A stretch of DNA of 50,820 bases from Deltaproteobacteria bacterium (GTDB lineage: Bacteria > Desulfobacterota > Desulfarculia > Adiutricales > Adiutricaceae): NCBI GenBank assembly GCA_031263485.1, contig JAISFS010000243.1, positions 1 to 50,820 of the forward strand, in the 5' to 3' direction. The notes beneath the pieces were generated by a model. It was not told the origin of the DNA and made no database searches. It saw nothing but the letters and a program-made list of their open reading frames with translations. Below are positions 37,165 to 47,328 of this stretch, in pieces. Positions within the stretch are counted from its first letter, which is position 1. The number at the start of each line of letters is the position of its first letter. The position numbers and the translations under genes are program-made.

Positions 37165-38478
37165 CTGGGCTACCGCCTGCTCTCGTCAAGAACGCGTTCG
37201 CTCTTGTTGACAATGACCGCGTCAGCCATATCACCGGTCATGTTCAGGCAGGTTCGCCCCATGTCGAGCAGGGCATCGATGCCGAGTATCATGCCGTAAG
37301 CGGGGTGGCGGCCGAATCTTCAATAACCGGCAGATCGACCGATTCAAACACAATAATCGACATGGTCATCTCCTCCCTGGCACGTCGGTCGTGCCGACCG
37401 CTATCAGGTTACGGCAATCATAAACGTCAACTGCTGGTTGAGATTAGGGTTCCGACCCGTGGCAAAGCCGATGAACATGACGCAGATGACGAGATAGATG
37501 GCAGTGCCGTTCATATTTACCTTAGCCCTCACCGGCATGGTGAAGGAGGAAACGGAGCGCGGCACCGCCCATATTGTCTTCGCACACGCGCATGGTGACC
37601 GGCATGGCACCGTTGGATAAGCGGATCACGAAAGCAATGAACGAGACGGAATACACGCCACTGACGAATTTGATCAAATTGAGTCTGGAAACCAGGCACA
37701 CCATCCCCCCCCCGTAGCCGATCAGCAGTGATGCACAAGGCCAAGGTATACAGCCAAGGTCACACAGAGCAACATGCCTCTGCTTTCGGCCCCTGCCAGG
37801 CAAAACGACGGCGTTCAGGACAAATCCTCCGCCGGGTGTGTCTTTATATGATGTCGCCCACGATCTTGCATATGGTTTCCACTCATGTTGAATACAGCTC
37901 GAAGAGTCTGTCGGCAACATTGGCCAACTTTCGTCCCTTGAGTCGCGTACGACTGCAAACTCGATAGCAAAAACCAGAGCGAAGAAGGTGATAGGCTACA
38001 CGCAACCTTGGCCAGCGATTCAACTTGATAGGTGGACAAGATATCCAGAAAGGTTTCGGAAAGGTGCGGTGCCTGTTCGGTCGTACACTTTGCTACGTAG
38101 TCGCCGACGATGCACATGTTCAGGCCAGGATGAAAGAGGTTGGCCAAGGAAAGGCCCGGTGGCCAAGGCAAGGCCGATGGCCTCGGCGATGACGCTGGTC
38201 ACGAAAAATACACCAGCGTCTTTAGACATCGCCACCGAGCCGGCTAGGACTGATACTGGCCACTCCCGTTGTGAGCGAGGGCAGGATTACCGGCACGGCG
38301 ATCCTCTTTAGCAGACGTATGAACAGATCACTGAATATCCTGGTGTTGTCGACGAAATCGACAGCGGCGTCCAGCCCGCCACCCAGAACACATCCGCAAA
38401 CGTCACCAAAAACGAGACCTGTCAGTATTCGCCAAAGCAGACTGACGCGAAGGTACCAACAAAGAAATCCGCCTGATT
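37165..38478 (-). pseudogene. decayed DAACS-family dicarboxylate/amino-acid symporter
   Basis: Minus-strand fragments in several frames line up in the order of a Na+ or H+ coupled dicarboxylate symporter (GltP/DctA family). From the N-terminal side they are: RLLKRIAVPVILPSL (about 38300), KDAGVFFVTSVIAEAIGLALAT (38150-38220), ETFLDILSTYQVESLAK (about 38030), FVSGVYSVSFIAFVIRLSNGAMPVTM (37590-37690), VNMNGTAIYLVICVMFIGFATG (37450-37520), NQQLTFMIAV, and near 37240 a [21 protein letters not shown] segment, the conserved substrate- and cation-binding end of the family. At least four frameshifts separate them, so no functional protein can be made. Confidence 0.85.
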
Positions 38479-39199
38479 CTTAATTTTGATTCACTTGCGA
38501 CACATGCACGTTTTGGTCATACACACAACACTGACCAGGACGCCTGAGGCGGGACTGTCCGACCTGCGGGAGCCGGTTGGTTCCGTTCTCCTTCGTAGCC
38601 TCCGGCAGACATCCGCGCAACTACGGGCCGCTGGAGCGCTTGGCTACCGGCGGGGGAGACACGGACGTGGCGTCTGAAAGGCTATGGGGGAGCTCCGAAG
38701 CCGCAGGTGGCCCCGGCGCCGTCTATCGCGCCCTTAACCAGCCCCCTACCGCAGGTCGGGACCCCGCTGGAAAGCTCGATCCATCGGCAACGACGTCGCT
38801 GATGGCCAAGACCAACTTCATTTCAATTATGGTATTATTAACCGCGAATGTATCGATTTACAAGCTGATTATATCTTAGCGGCTTCATGCGATGCTTCAG
38901 CTGAATGTTTCTTTCCCGGTGATCTGACTGTCGCTGCCGCTTCCTCTCCAAGGCACTTCATCGGCGCAACCCTCGATCATGCAATGACTGCCGAATTTCC
39001 GATGAGGCATAAGGGAGTGGGGTGGATGGGAGGCGTTGAAGAGGGGAGGATGGGAGGGGGAGGCAGAGAAGGAACAGGATGTTGCAAACTATCGAAAAGT
39101 CGGAACATATCACCCAGCGCCGATATCGGAATCTTCCTCTGAGCTGACGGCTCCTGAAGGGCGGCTTTCTCGGGATCTGTTATCCCTCAAATCCGAAAA
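38479..39199. other. non-coding spacer with G-rich tract
   Basis: No gene was recognised. At 39013-39063 the plus strand has a run of G-tracts (GGG, GGGG, GGG, GGGG, GGG, GGGGG) separated by short purine-rich loops, which could form a G-quadruplex. Confidence 0.5.
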
Positions 39200-40909
39200 T
39201 CAAAAGTTGACGATATATTTCGTGCTTTTTACGCCAGAGTCAACCTCCCATGAACTCTTTTCCTTGAGCGTCTTGGAGGTTCCCCTGTCGAACACTACCA
39301 GCCAACCCTCGGTTGCGTTACACATGTCAATATATCCCTGCAACTGTTCAAGGCTTTGTCGCCTCGACATGTTGCCTTTAATTTTTACTTCAATCGGGTA
39401 TCGTTTTCCCTTATACGTGGCCATGATATCAACGGACTTTCTGTTTAACGCGAATTCTCTGGAGATTTTGGCACCGCCATTCAGCACCCTCTGCAAAAAC
39501 GAGAAAAGTACAAGAACGCAAAAAGATTCTTTCATCATATTTGCCAAATTTACTTTAGCGTTCAAGAATATTTGTTCTTTCTGACCGGCGTTCGGGATAA
39601 CGCTAGCCAAATTCGAAAAGGCTTCAACGACACCTGGTTCAGCTTGTATTTGAATCAGGCTTTCAGATGTCGTGAGTTCAGCATTTTCTATCCAATACTC
39701 CTGAAATTTTCGAAGCAGCGAACTCATGTGCAGAACTGTTCCATCCATCCACTTGGACGCTAGTTCTATAGGGACTTTGTTCTGCAATATGCCTGAGGAC
39801 AGAATCCTGAGAATTACCTCTTGATAAATCGGGTTAGATGGACGAAGCGAGCCTATCCCGTCTGGCCCAGGTTTCAGCAGTCCTAGATCCGTGCAGTATC
39901 GTATGTCATCTGGAAATACTGTTTTCGGAATGGTTGAAATTCCTGATATCACGGCATCCATAACCATGAGAACCCTTGGTTCCTTTAGCCGTTCCGCGAG
40001 CGACCGAAAATGAGTTCTGTTTTCAATAATCAGATCGCTGGCTGTTTCGTCAACGATATTTCCGCAGATATTCTGGGAGTAATCGCCGCAAAGTTTATTG
40101 TTTATTATGAGGTAAGCCAAGGCGTTCACAAGCCATGGCTGGCCTTCGGTCCAGTGCCAGGTCCGTTCTATGGCACTGTCATCGAATACCTGTCCGGTTG
40201 CTTCGGTATGTTGCCGGTAAAGACTGCAGATTTCGTCTACGGTAAAATCCGGCAAGGACAAAGACTCCGCCCCGATGTTGAATGGACTGCTTGTCCCTGC
40301 TGAATAGCCATTGGACCGCATTTCCGTCCTATAATCTACGATATCTCTCATACCAATGAGGATCAATGATTTGGGGAATTTTTTATTTCGCTTGTAACGG
40401 TTGACATACCCGTCTCTTATCTGATCCAAAAAAGGGAGTATAACCGACTCTGGCATGGCATCGGCTTCGTCAAAAAATACAATCAGCTCCCTGTCAAGAC
40501 TATTGCATAAAAATCTCAACATATTTCTGATTCTATATGCGATAGTCATTGTTTTATACGATCGAAGTCCGTCTGCCAAGGATGCAATTTCCGGAATACT
40601 TGAGGACTGGACTTCATCGTAAATTACATCGAAAATAAAGTCGAAACTCTTGTCAATCTCCCTTGAAAAGTGCGCGGCATAGAGGGAAACAGTTAACGCA
40701 TAGTATAGTCCACCGTTATTGATCTTCTCAGTTAACGCATCGATTACGGTTGTCTTCCCGGACTGCCTTGGAGCATGGATTACAAAAAAAAGATTTTGGT
40801 CAATCAAATTCAGGATATGGCGGTTTCTCTCCACCGCAGGGACCATATAATGAACAGATGGATCACAAGGTCCAGCAATGTTGAAAGATTTGATATTGTC
40901 TTGTTCCAT
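39200..40909 (-). CDS. AAA ATPase with C-terminal PD-(D/E)XK nuclease domain (second family)
   Basis: Protein of 569 residues, different from the RPRRFGKT family in this window. Walker A is APRQSGKTT at about 46-54, Walker B ELIVFFDEADAM at about 141-152, with a sensor region LILIGMRDIVDYR near 200, and a helical middle part follows. The C-terminal 90 residues hold a complete-looking nuclease core: D494 (SVDIM), E507 and K509 (PIEVKIKG), then QLQGYID. The catalytic set therefore looks intact. ATG at 40909 has GAAGG 8 bases upstream. The gene is AT-rich and sits between a dead transporter gene and an IS66 remnant on the same strand, a typical accessory location. ATP-driven DNA or RNA cutting is plausible; defence is inference. 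Confidence 0.85.
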   Translation of the reverse strand: MEQDNIKSFNIAGPCDPSVHYMVPAVERNRHILNLIDQNLFFVIHAPRQSGKTTVIDALTEKINNGGLYYALTVSLYAAHFSREIDKSFDFIFDVIYDEVQSSSIPEIASLADGLRSYKTMTIAYRIRNMLRFLCNSLDRELIVFFDEADAMPESVILPFLDQIRDGYVNRYKRNKKFPKSLILIGMRDIVDYRTEMRSNGYSAGTSSPFNIGAESLSLPDFTVDEICSLYRQHTEATGQVFDDSAIERTWHWTEGQPWLVNALAYLIINNKLCGDYSQNICGNIVDETASDLIIENRTHFRSLAERLKEPRVLMVMDAVISGISTIPKTVFPDDIRYCTDLGLLKPGPDGIGSLRPSNPIYQEVILRILSSGILQNKVPIELASKWMDGTVLHMSSLLRKFQEYWIENAELTTSESLIQIQAEPGVVEAFSNLASVIPNAGQKEQIFLNAKVNLANMMKESFCVLVLFSFLQRVLNGGAKISREFALNRKSVDIMATYKGKRYPIEVKIKGNMSRRQSLEQLQGYIDMCNATEGWLVVFDRGTSKTLKEKSSWEVDSGVKSTKYIVNF

Positions 40910-40959
40910 ACAATGACCTTCTAGTCCCTGAAATCATTTTGATAGAGAGCCAATCCGAC

Positions 40960-42514
40960 AATCCTAATATCATAATCATAATACCATAAATCGACTGCCA
41001 AAACAATTGGTTTTTCGGCTCTTCGCGGAAACGCGAGGGCCTTGCCGCACGCTTCCGGGGCATCAAGGGCACGGTCCGTCAGCCTCTCCTTGAGCCGCGC
41101 GAGCCTTTTCCGCAGTAGCGCGGCCCGGTGCGAGCCGCCCTCGTCTGCCTTCAGAAGCTCCTTGAGCCGCTTGAATGCCTTGACGAGCCTGCCGGACAGC
41201 CTCTCGTCGGTATCCACGTACCTGCAGACATCGGCGTCGTTGGTCTCGTACTGCTCGCAGAACCTGAAATCCCGGAACAGGTGGGCGAAACAGAGCTGGA
41301 GGTCACCCTGGGGGCCTGCTTTTGACGAAGCTGAGGTAGCCGAATAGCAGTCGCACGTGATGACCACGGCGAAGAGGTCGCCGAGGACCTAGACCAGCAT
41401 CTCGGCGGACCGGGGCCCGATCGCGACGGTCACGGAATCCAGGCATTTGAAGACCCATGCGGACAGTTTCCTGTGCCTGTGGCGGGTCTCGTAGATCTCC
41501 GCCCTGGTCTGGCACCTGACGGAATACAGGAGCTCGAGGCAGGCGGGCCTCAGGGCCGCAAAGTTCCGCTTGAGGTTCTTTTCGATGCTGCCAACGCTGA
41601 TCTTCATGTCGTGGGTCCCGAGGTTGTCCTGAACGCCCCTGGAGGACGCGTGGCAGTTGTACATGAGGTTGACCATCTCCGCGAGGATGTCCGCGCACAG
41701 GAGGCCGCCCCCGAAAACGTTTCTGGGCAGTAGAGAGTAAAGGATCCTGTCACATCCGGGACACCTGTAGGCTGAAAATGCTCGATGACCTGCGCCGCTT
41801 TCCTGGCGAGAAGCTCGCAATGATCATTCGTAAAGTCATTTTCGGGGCAACTGACCAGTTTCCGTCCGTAGCGCAGCCGCATGCCAGTCTCCTGCCTCTT
41901 CCGTAAGAGATGATCGTGGAGCCTTCGCACCTGAAACTTTCCCTGACCTGATATGGCCCGGGTAGCCCCCACCGCCCAGGCCTCCGCTTCGGGCCGTCTT
42001 TGCGGGAGTTGGCGGGGTACCGCCCTTTCGGGGCCCACCCTTGCCGAAGGGGGCCTGCAAAGTAGAGACCCACGAATTCGACTGGTCGGGGCGCGGGGCC
42101 TCCAATCTATTCTCCAGGGCCTTGAACTTCGCCGTGAGCTCGTCGATTCGGTGCGGCGGCATCCCCGGAAGCCTCATCGAACCTGACCAGGTCCTCTTCC
42201 CATTTGGCCAGGACATTTATCCGGCTGGCCAGCCCCTCTTCCAGACCCGACAGGGACCCTTTCGGGCCGGTGAATTCCTCGGGCCTGCTCCATGCCCGCC
42301 CCGCAAAGGGCCGGGATGCCGGGCCGATGCCTTCGGACCAGGAAACCGGGCCGTCCCGCATCATTTTCCGAAGCTGTTCGTTTTCGTCGGTCAGAAGGCT
42401 GAGCTTCTCCTGAAGTTGGCGGTTGCTCTGATTCTCCTCCCGCCGTCTGGCCTCGCTGAGGTCAAGCTGTTCCCTGCAGGCGGAGAGCTCCTGCCACAAA
42501 TCGTCTGCCGTCAT
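40960..42514 (-). pseudogene. decayed IS66-family transposase
   Basis: Minus-strand pieces in different frames read in order as an IS66 TnpC protein. They are an N-terminal coiled coil (MTADDLWQELSACREQL, LSLLTDENEQLRKMM), a zinc-finger-like middle (SFTLYCPETFSG region), SAWVFKCLDSVTVAIGPRSAEMLV, a stop codon at about 41390, then VLGDLFAVVITCDCYSA with the conserved Asp, LQLCFAHLFRDFRF and the GLVKAFKRLKELL-type C-terminal helices. The real start would be ATG 42514. Several frameshifts and the stop codon make it inactive. No tnpA or tnpB partner and no inverted repeats were recognised. Confidence 0.85.
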
Positions 42515-43442
42515 TCCGGGTCGGGGGATTGAGTTGCGACGTGATTGCAGTGCGCCATAGAGGCGCTCTTGTGCCACTCTGGATTGCCCATGTATATAGG
42601 ATAAGCTTATGGTGCCACTGGAGTCAATATATAGGTCTCAATAATTCTCTTTGGACCACTATTATCTTCCTGAGCCCTTTGCCTTCAAGAGAGGGGGTAC
42701 ATGGGCACTATGTCACCCCACAGATAGCATGCCACTATGAGACATTATGATTGTGCGTTAACCCCGGACATTTGAATTTTGCGGTGACACTCCATCGGGC
42801 ATATCGGGCATTGGTTAATCCGACTTGCATAGGGGTACTGGAAGGCGTATTCTTAAGAAGTCATAAATCTATGACTACTTTTTAGTGATCCCAGTAAGTC
42901 AACTCCAAAACCGCTTTGGCAATCGAAGGCATTGGTTGTGACAGCGAATGTTCTTTGGAATTACGTAAGACCATTTGGAGGTCAGGCTAGAAGTGTGATG
43001 ATGCCTGAATGTGAAGATACACCATCGCCTGGCGGCCGATGTCCCTTCACGTGTACTGAACCTTCAGGTTTCGCCGGGGCATCATCTGAGGGGACGAAAG
43101 TTCAGTCACCGAGCATCGATTCTCCTCTCTCCCGATGGGCATTATTGCGGGACTTCCGTTCACCGCAACACTTAAAGCCCACCGAATCTGAGAACAGAGA
43201 GATGCCTACAGGCGCATCGGCGTTGCCTCCTCCCCCTTTGTGCCGAAAGCTTCTATAACCGGAACGTACTCCTGAAACAGTTCGGCCATCCGAGATGAAG
43301 TTGCAGACTGGAAGGCGGCATCACCCGAAGGACCATCTTACGCTTCTGCTACACATCGACAACGGCGTATATCCGACTCGAAGACGATAGGGGACGCAAT
43401 ACAAGGGATGAAACTCCAACAGACGTGACGAGGTCAATTTTC
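42515..43442. other. non-coding spacer
   Basis: About 900 bases with no credible gene on either strand and no RNA gene recognised. It lies between the IS66 remnant and the third ATPase-nuclease gene, whose promoter it must hold. Confidence 0.5.
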
Positions 43443-45233
43443 ATGCGCAATAAGGCCAAGGACATCTTCACCGGAAATGAAGGCTTCAAGGAATTCATCA
43501 AAGGCAACGCCGCGTACGTCGACAAGACCGGTCTGATCCATGACCTTTTCTCCAAGTCGTCGGGCCCGTTCTCGCTCTCGCGACCTAGACGTTTCGGCAA
43601 GACACTCCTGCTCGATACGATACAGCATATCGCCGCAGGCAACAGGGACCTCTTCGCGGGGCTGGAGATAAGCAATCGCAAGTATGACTGGACACCCTAT
43701 GCGGTGATCCGGCTCAGCATGAGCGTGCCTGACTACACCCCCGCTAAGTTCGAGGAAGACCTTCTCGACGTGATCAAGGTCAGGGCCATCAGGCATGGGC
43801 TGACGCTCGACGCCAAAAGCCCCGGAACGGCCATCAACGAGCTTATCACCAAGGTCTCGGTCAAACATATGGAACACATGGCGTCCCGTCAGAAAAACGA
43901 CATGGGGCCCGAATCGGACCCTAAGAACGTCGTGCTCCTGATAGACGAATGCGACTTCCCTTTGAACGCGAACATCCGTGACCCGAAAGCCTTGGCTTCC
44001 ATAAATGACACTCTCTACAAGTTCTACTCTTCCGTCAAGGGCGGAGCCGACATGCTCAGGTTCACGTTCCTTGCGGGCATCACGGAATTCCTCTTCCGTA
44101 GGATGTTTTCAGGCTTGAACGATGACACTGAAATCTCTCTGAATCCCGCCTATTCAACGATCTGCGGGTTCACGGTCGAAGAGATACGGTCGGTCTTCAA
44201 GCATCATATGGAGCCGACTTTAAAGATACTGAAAGCCAATACAGAGATGGAACCTGACGCTACCGAAGACGATCTTATGGCTAAACTGCTGTTCTGGTAC
44301 GATGGCTACAGCTGGGACGGCGCAACCAAAGTCCTTAACCCGTATTCGGTCATGAGCCTTTTCAAGACGGCCACATTCGATGATCACTGGTACAACACCG
44401 GGGCATCACGGCTTACCAGCAGACTCGAGCCCGACGATATTGACTATTTCAGCTTGTTCTCAGAAAACCTGTCTTTCGAATCCCGATACTCCGTCACAGA
44501 CGTCCATACCCCAGATACCGAGAGCCTGCTAATGCAGGCCGGCTACTTGACGATAAGTAACATTACAGGCACCGGTAAAAACAGGACATACCACCTGAAA
44601 ATCCCGAATAACGAAATCTTCGATGCCGCAAGGACGGAACTGCTCGCCAGGGCGGTCGCTCCACCCAACTCCGCAAAGCCGATGAAATTTATTAACGGAA
44701 TGTACATTCGTCTTTTAGAGTCTTTCGCCTCGTTAGACGCGGCGGAATCGCAAAACCTGCTTGGCTCAATTTACTCCGGCGTACCGCAACATTCTTCCAA
44801 AGGAGAGGACGAATACTTTTACCGAGGGTTGCTTCAGCTACTTCTTGGCTTCGGCAACAATCAGTCGCTGCCGGAGGATCCATCGGATATAGGACGTGCG
44901 GATCTGGCGGTGCAGACGCCGAAGGGTGACTGGATTGTCATGGAAATTAAACACGAAAAGGCCGCCGATGGCGGTGACAGAAAATCCCAGCAAAACAAGG
45001 CACGCGTCCTTAAACGCCTTAACGTCAACATCAACGCAGCTTTCAGTCAGATACTGGCCAGGAATTACGGGCGCAAATACCTAGGAGGCTCCGCGAAGGT
45101 TTACGCCGCCGCCATAGCTATCCACGGGACTTCGGACGTGATGGTGAGGTTCGCTCGCCTGTCGAGGGACCCGACATCGCTCGCGTATTCCCTGGAGGAC
45201 ATAGCCCGCGATCCGAACACCACCCGCCTCTGA
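43443..45233 (+). CDS. AAA-ATPase-like / PD-(D/E)XK nuclease protein (paralog 3)
   Basis: Protein of 596 residues from ATG 43443 (GAGGT 8 bases upstream; a GTG at 43425 would add six residues). Same family as paralogs 1 and 2: AYVDKTGLIHDL near the N-terminus, Walker A RPRRFGKT at about 46-53, Walker B VVLLIDECDF, then AGITEF, STICGFT and WYDGYSWDG. In the nuclease-like domain GRADLAV is followed by MEIKHEK, so this copy keeps the complete E-I-K triad, unlike the other two. A short Lys/Asp-rich insertion and ILARNYGRKYLGG and VYAAAIAI follow. Its GC content is nearer to the genome average than that of paralogs 1 and 2, suggesting longer residence. It is the best candidate for an active enzyme of the family here. 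Confidence 0.88.
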   Translation: MRNKAKDIFTGNEGFKEFIKGNAAYVDKTGLIHDLFSKSSGPFSLSRPRRFGKTLLLDTIQHIAAGNRDLFAGLEISNRKYDWTPYAVIRLSMSVPDYTPAKFEEDLLDVIKVRAIRHGLTLDAKSPGTAINELITKVSVKHMEHMASRQKNDMGPESDPKNVVLLIDECDFPLNANIRDPKALASINDTLYKFYSSVKGGADMLRFTFLAGITEFLFRRMFSGLNDDTEISLNPAYSTICGFTVEEIRSVFKHHMEPTLKILKANTEMEPDATEDDLMAKLLFWYDGYSWDGATKVLNPYSVMSLFKTATFDDHWYNTGASRLTSRLEPDDIDYFSLFSENLSFESRYSVTDVHTPDTESLLMQAGYLTISNITGTGKNRTYHLKIPNNEIFDAARTELLARAVAPPNSAKPMKFINGMYIRLLESFASLDAAESQNLLGSIYSGVPQHSSKGEDEYFYRGLLQLLLGFGNNQSLPEDPSDIGRADLAVQTPKGDWIVMEIKHEKAADGGDRKSQQNKARVLKRLNVNINAAFSQILARNYGRKYLGGSAKVYAAAIAIHGTSDVMVRFARLSRDPTSLAYSLEDIARDPNTTRL

Positions 45234-45890
45234 CCCCCAAACGTTCGGACGGTTTCGGTTCGGGCTTGGGAAGCTCATCCGTATCCACCTCCGGAAATAG
45301 AGGGTGTTAGAGGCCTCTAGGAGCCTGTTGCATCAATCGCGACAGCATTGCCGTGAATCTATTAGTTGTGGGTAGATATCATCTTATCTGCCACATTTGC
45401 AGTCTCATGTCCTTCATCAAAACCCTTTATGCAACAGGCTCCTAACCCACTCCTACAGCCATCCGGCGAACTCGGGAAAATCCCTTTGCCCCAAACCCGG
45501 CCTGATATCCCGCAAGACGAATGCCGCCCTCCGAAAAGTCCCTCTCTAAGCGGCCTTAACGGCTTCTTCACTCCTCTGGAGGACTCCCTTCCCGAGGCAA
45601 TCCCCAACCCCATAAAGAACTCCAGCTCAAGGGAGCGACCCAACCGCCTCCTCCCGTAATCAGTCCGAAACCCGTCACGGGCCGGTTCATTCCCGTCCTT
45701 CGTCACCGGAACGGAGCCGGCCTTCGGCTTGCGTACGGCTCAATCCGTTGATCCGCCGCCTTGACTGTTGTAATATGGCCGCTGAATTCGGAACCCCCGA
45801 TTCGCAAGGGGGGGAGTGTCGGCCCCGCCGCCCCCGGCTCGAGGCCTGCCCGGAGGCTCGTTCGCCCCGGCTTGAAGTTAGGTGAGCGCC
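45234..45890. other. spacer with a miniature element upstream of smpB
   Basis: Apart from the miniature element at 45318-45444 no gene was recognised. Confidence 0.5.
45318..45444 (-). mobile_element. miniature inverted-repeat element (MITE), copy 2
   Basis: A 127-bp element with perfect 16-base inverted ends TAGGAGCCTGTTGCAT. Its reverse complement aligns along its length with copy 1 at 10802-10926 (GTTTTGAT, GTGGCA, CCCACAACTAAT and GGCAATGC blocks). It has no coding capacity. The left side is flanked by CTAG; the right has CTAA. Confidence 0.9.
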
Positions 45891-46370
45891 ATGGCGGCAA
45901 AAGAAAGACAGAATGAAGCGGCCATCTGCCGCAACAAGAAGGCATCCTTCGAATACGAGCTGGGCGAAAGGTTCGAGGCCGGCATAGTCCTCGCCGGCAC
46001 CGAAGTCAAGAGCCTGCGCATGGGCAAGGCAAACCTCCTGGACGCCTACGCGAAGACTCAGCGCGGTGAAATCTGGCTTATCGGGGCCCACATCAGCCCC
46101 TACACCCAGACATTCTTCGATAACCACGACCCCCTGCGCAAACGGAAGCTCCTTCTGCATGCCAAGGAGATCAAGCGCCTGGAGGGCAAGACTTCGGTCA
46201 AGGGCCAGAGCATCATCCCGCTCCGGATGTACTTCAAGAACGGCAGAGCCAAGGTGGAGCTGGCGTTAGCCCGCGGCAAGAAGCAGCACGACAAGCGCCA
46301 CGCCATCAGGGAGGCCGACACCAAAAGGGAGATGTCCAGGGCGGCGGCAGAGTTCAACAGGAGGGGCTGA
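45891..46370 (+). CDS. smpB: SsrA-binding protein SmpB
   Basis: A protein of 159 residues that binds tmRNA and brings it to stalled ribosomes for trans-translation. The family landmarks are in order: NKKASFEYEL, EAGIVLAGTEVKSLR, GKANLLDAYA, WLIGAHISPY, DPLRKRKLLLHAKEI and the basic tail HDKRHAIREADTKREMSRA. ATG 45891 has AGGTGA about 5 bases upstream; a GTG at 45882 would add three residues. The tmRNA gene ssrA, which often lies nearby, was not found in this window. Confidence 0.98.
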   Translation: MAAKERQNEAAICRNKKASFEYELGERFEAGIVLAGTEVKSLRMGKANLLDAYAKTQRGEIWLIGAHISPYTQTFFDNHDPLRKRKLLLHAKEIKRLEGKTSVKGQSIIPLRMYFKNGRAKVELALARGKKQHDKRHAIREADTKREMSRAAAEFNRRG

Positions 46371-46918
46371 AACGGCGCTATTCGGGCGGACACTCTTCCG
46401 GGGGAGTCACCGTTCCGGAAACAGCCGCTTGCCCGGCGGGCCGTTGCCGGGAGAAACCCACGACCCATGCCGGTTTCCCTGAACCTGCGGATTCCCCGAC
46501 GTTTTCCGCAGAAGACTGCCCCACATACCCAGGAAGCCGGTCATATCGCTCAGATCGGCAAATCACTCGCGTTTGTCTGCGCCGAGGCCGGCCCCAGTAC
46601 CCCTTCCGGCAAGGCCGGCCTTCCGGCGGCTTCCATTCCGAAACGCGCCGGGGACCTGAGGAGCGCCATCCGATGTCAACATCTTATTGCGGAAGAACAT
46701 AGCCTTTGGGATTTTAATTAATGATAACACCAACTTGCCAAACACAACCCCCATCAAGCCGTTGACATCTGAATTAACCGTCAGCGGCCTGAAGCGGGAT
46801 AGGTCGCCTTTGACATCGAAAAACCTAATATTATCTAATGTTATCGATTGATTATAAATCATCGATTCCCTATGGCCGTTGCCATTACCTTGGAATGCCA
46901 TACCCTGACACGGCCTAG

Positions 46919-47256
46919 GAGCCTGTCGCACAAACCTGGGAGCATGTTTCATAAAAAGTTTTGATGAAGTGCATGATGATGAAGGTACTTGATAAAGGAT
47001 AGTCCCTCAACAACTAATTGATTCATGACGGAACCGAAATAAGTCGGAACGGCAACCCGGGGGAGGCAACGCCCACTGGTCATTGGCCTCTGGGAGTCTT
47101 AAGGTTCGCCAAAGCATACTGTATACAGTATCATGATTACCTAATGACACTATTTTGACTGCCGCAACTCCGTTCGGCCCTCGGCGACGAAATCCCTCGC
47201 CGACTTGACGATGGCGTCATTTACCTCGGTGGTGCCGCAATTCATGCGACAGGCTC
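46919..47256. mobile_element. third inverted-repeat element containing a diverged MITE
   Basis: GAGCCTGTCGCA at 46919 is matched in inverted orientation by TGCGACAGGCTC ending at 47256. Inside, from about 46938, a segment aligns with the MITEs (TTCATAAAAAGTTTTGATGA, then ACAACTAATTGATTCA), but with many changes. It may be a nested or rearranged copy. Confidence 0.6.
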
Positions 47257-47266
47257 TCGGTTGGCT

Positions 47267-47328
47267 GTAAGCTTTCCTGACCCGTCGGTAAGCTTCCCTG
47301 ACCCGTCCGCAACCTTCCCTGACCCGCC
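47267..47328. repeat. 21-22-bp tandem repeat, three diverged copies
   Basis: Units of the type GTAAGCTTCCCTGACCCGTC repeat three times with substitutions; related words (CCTTCCCTGACC) go on to about 47410. Confidence 0.7.
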
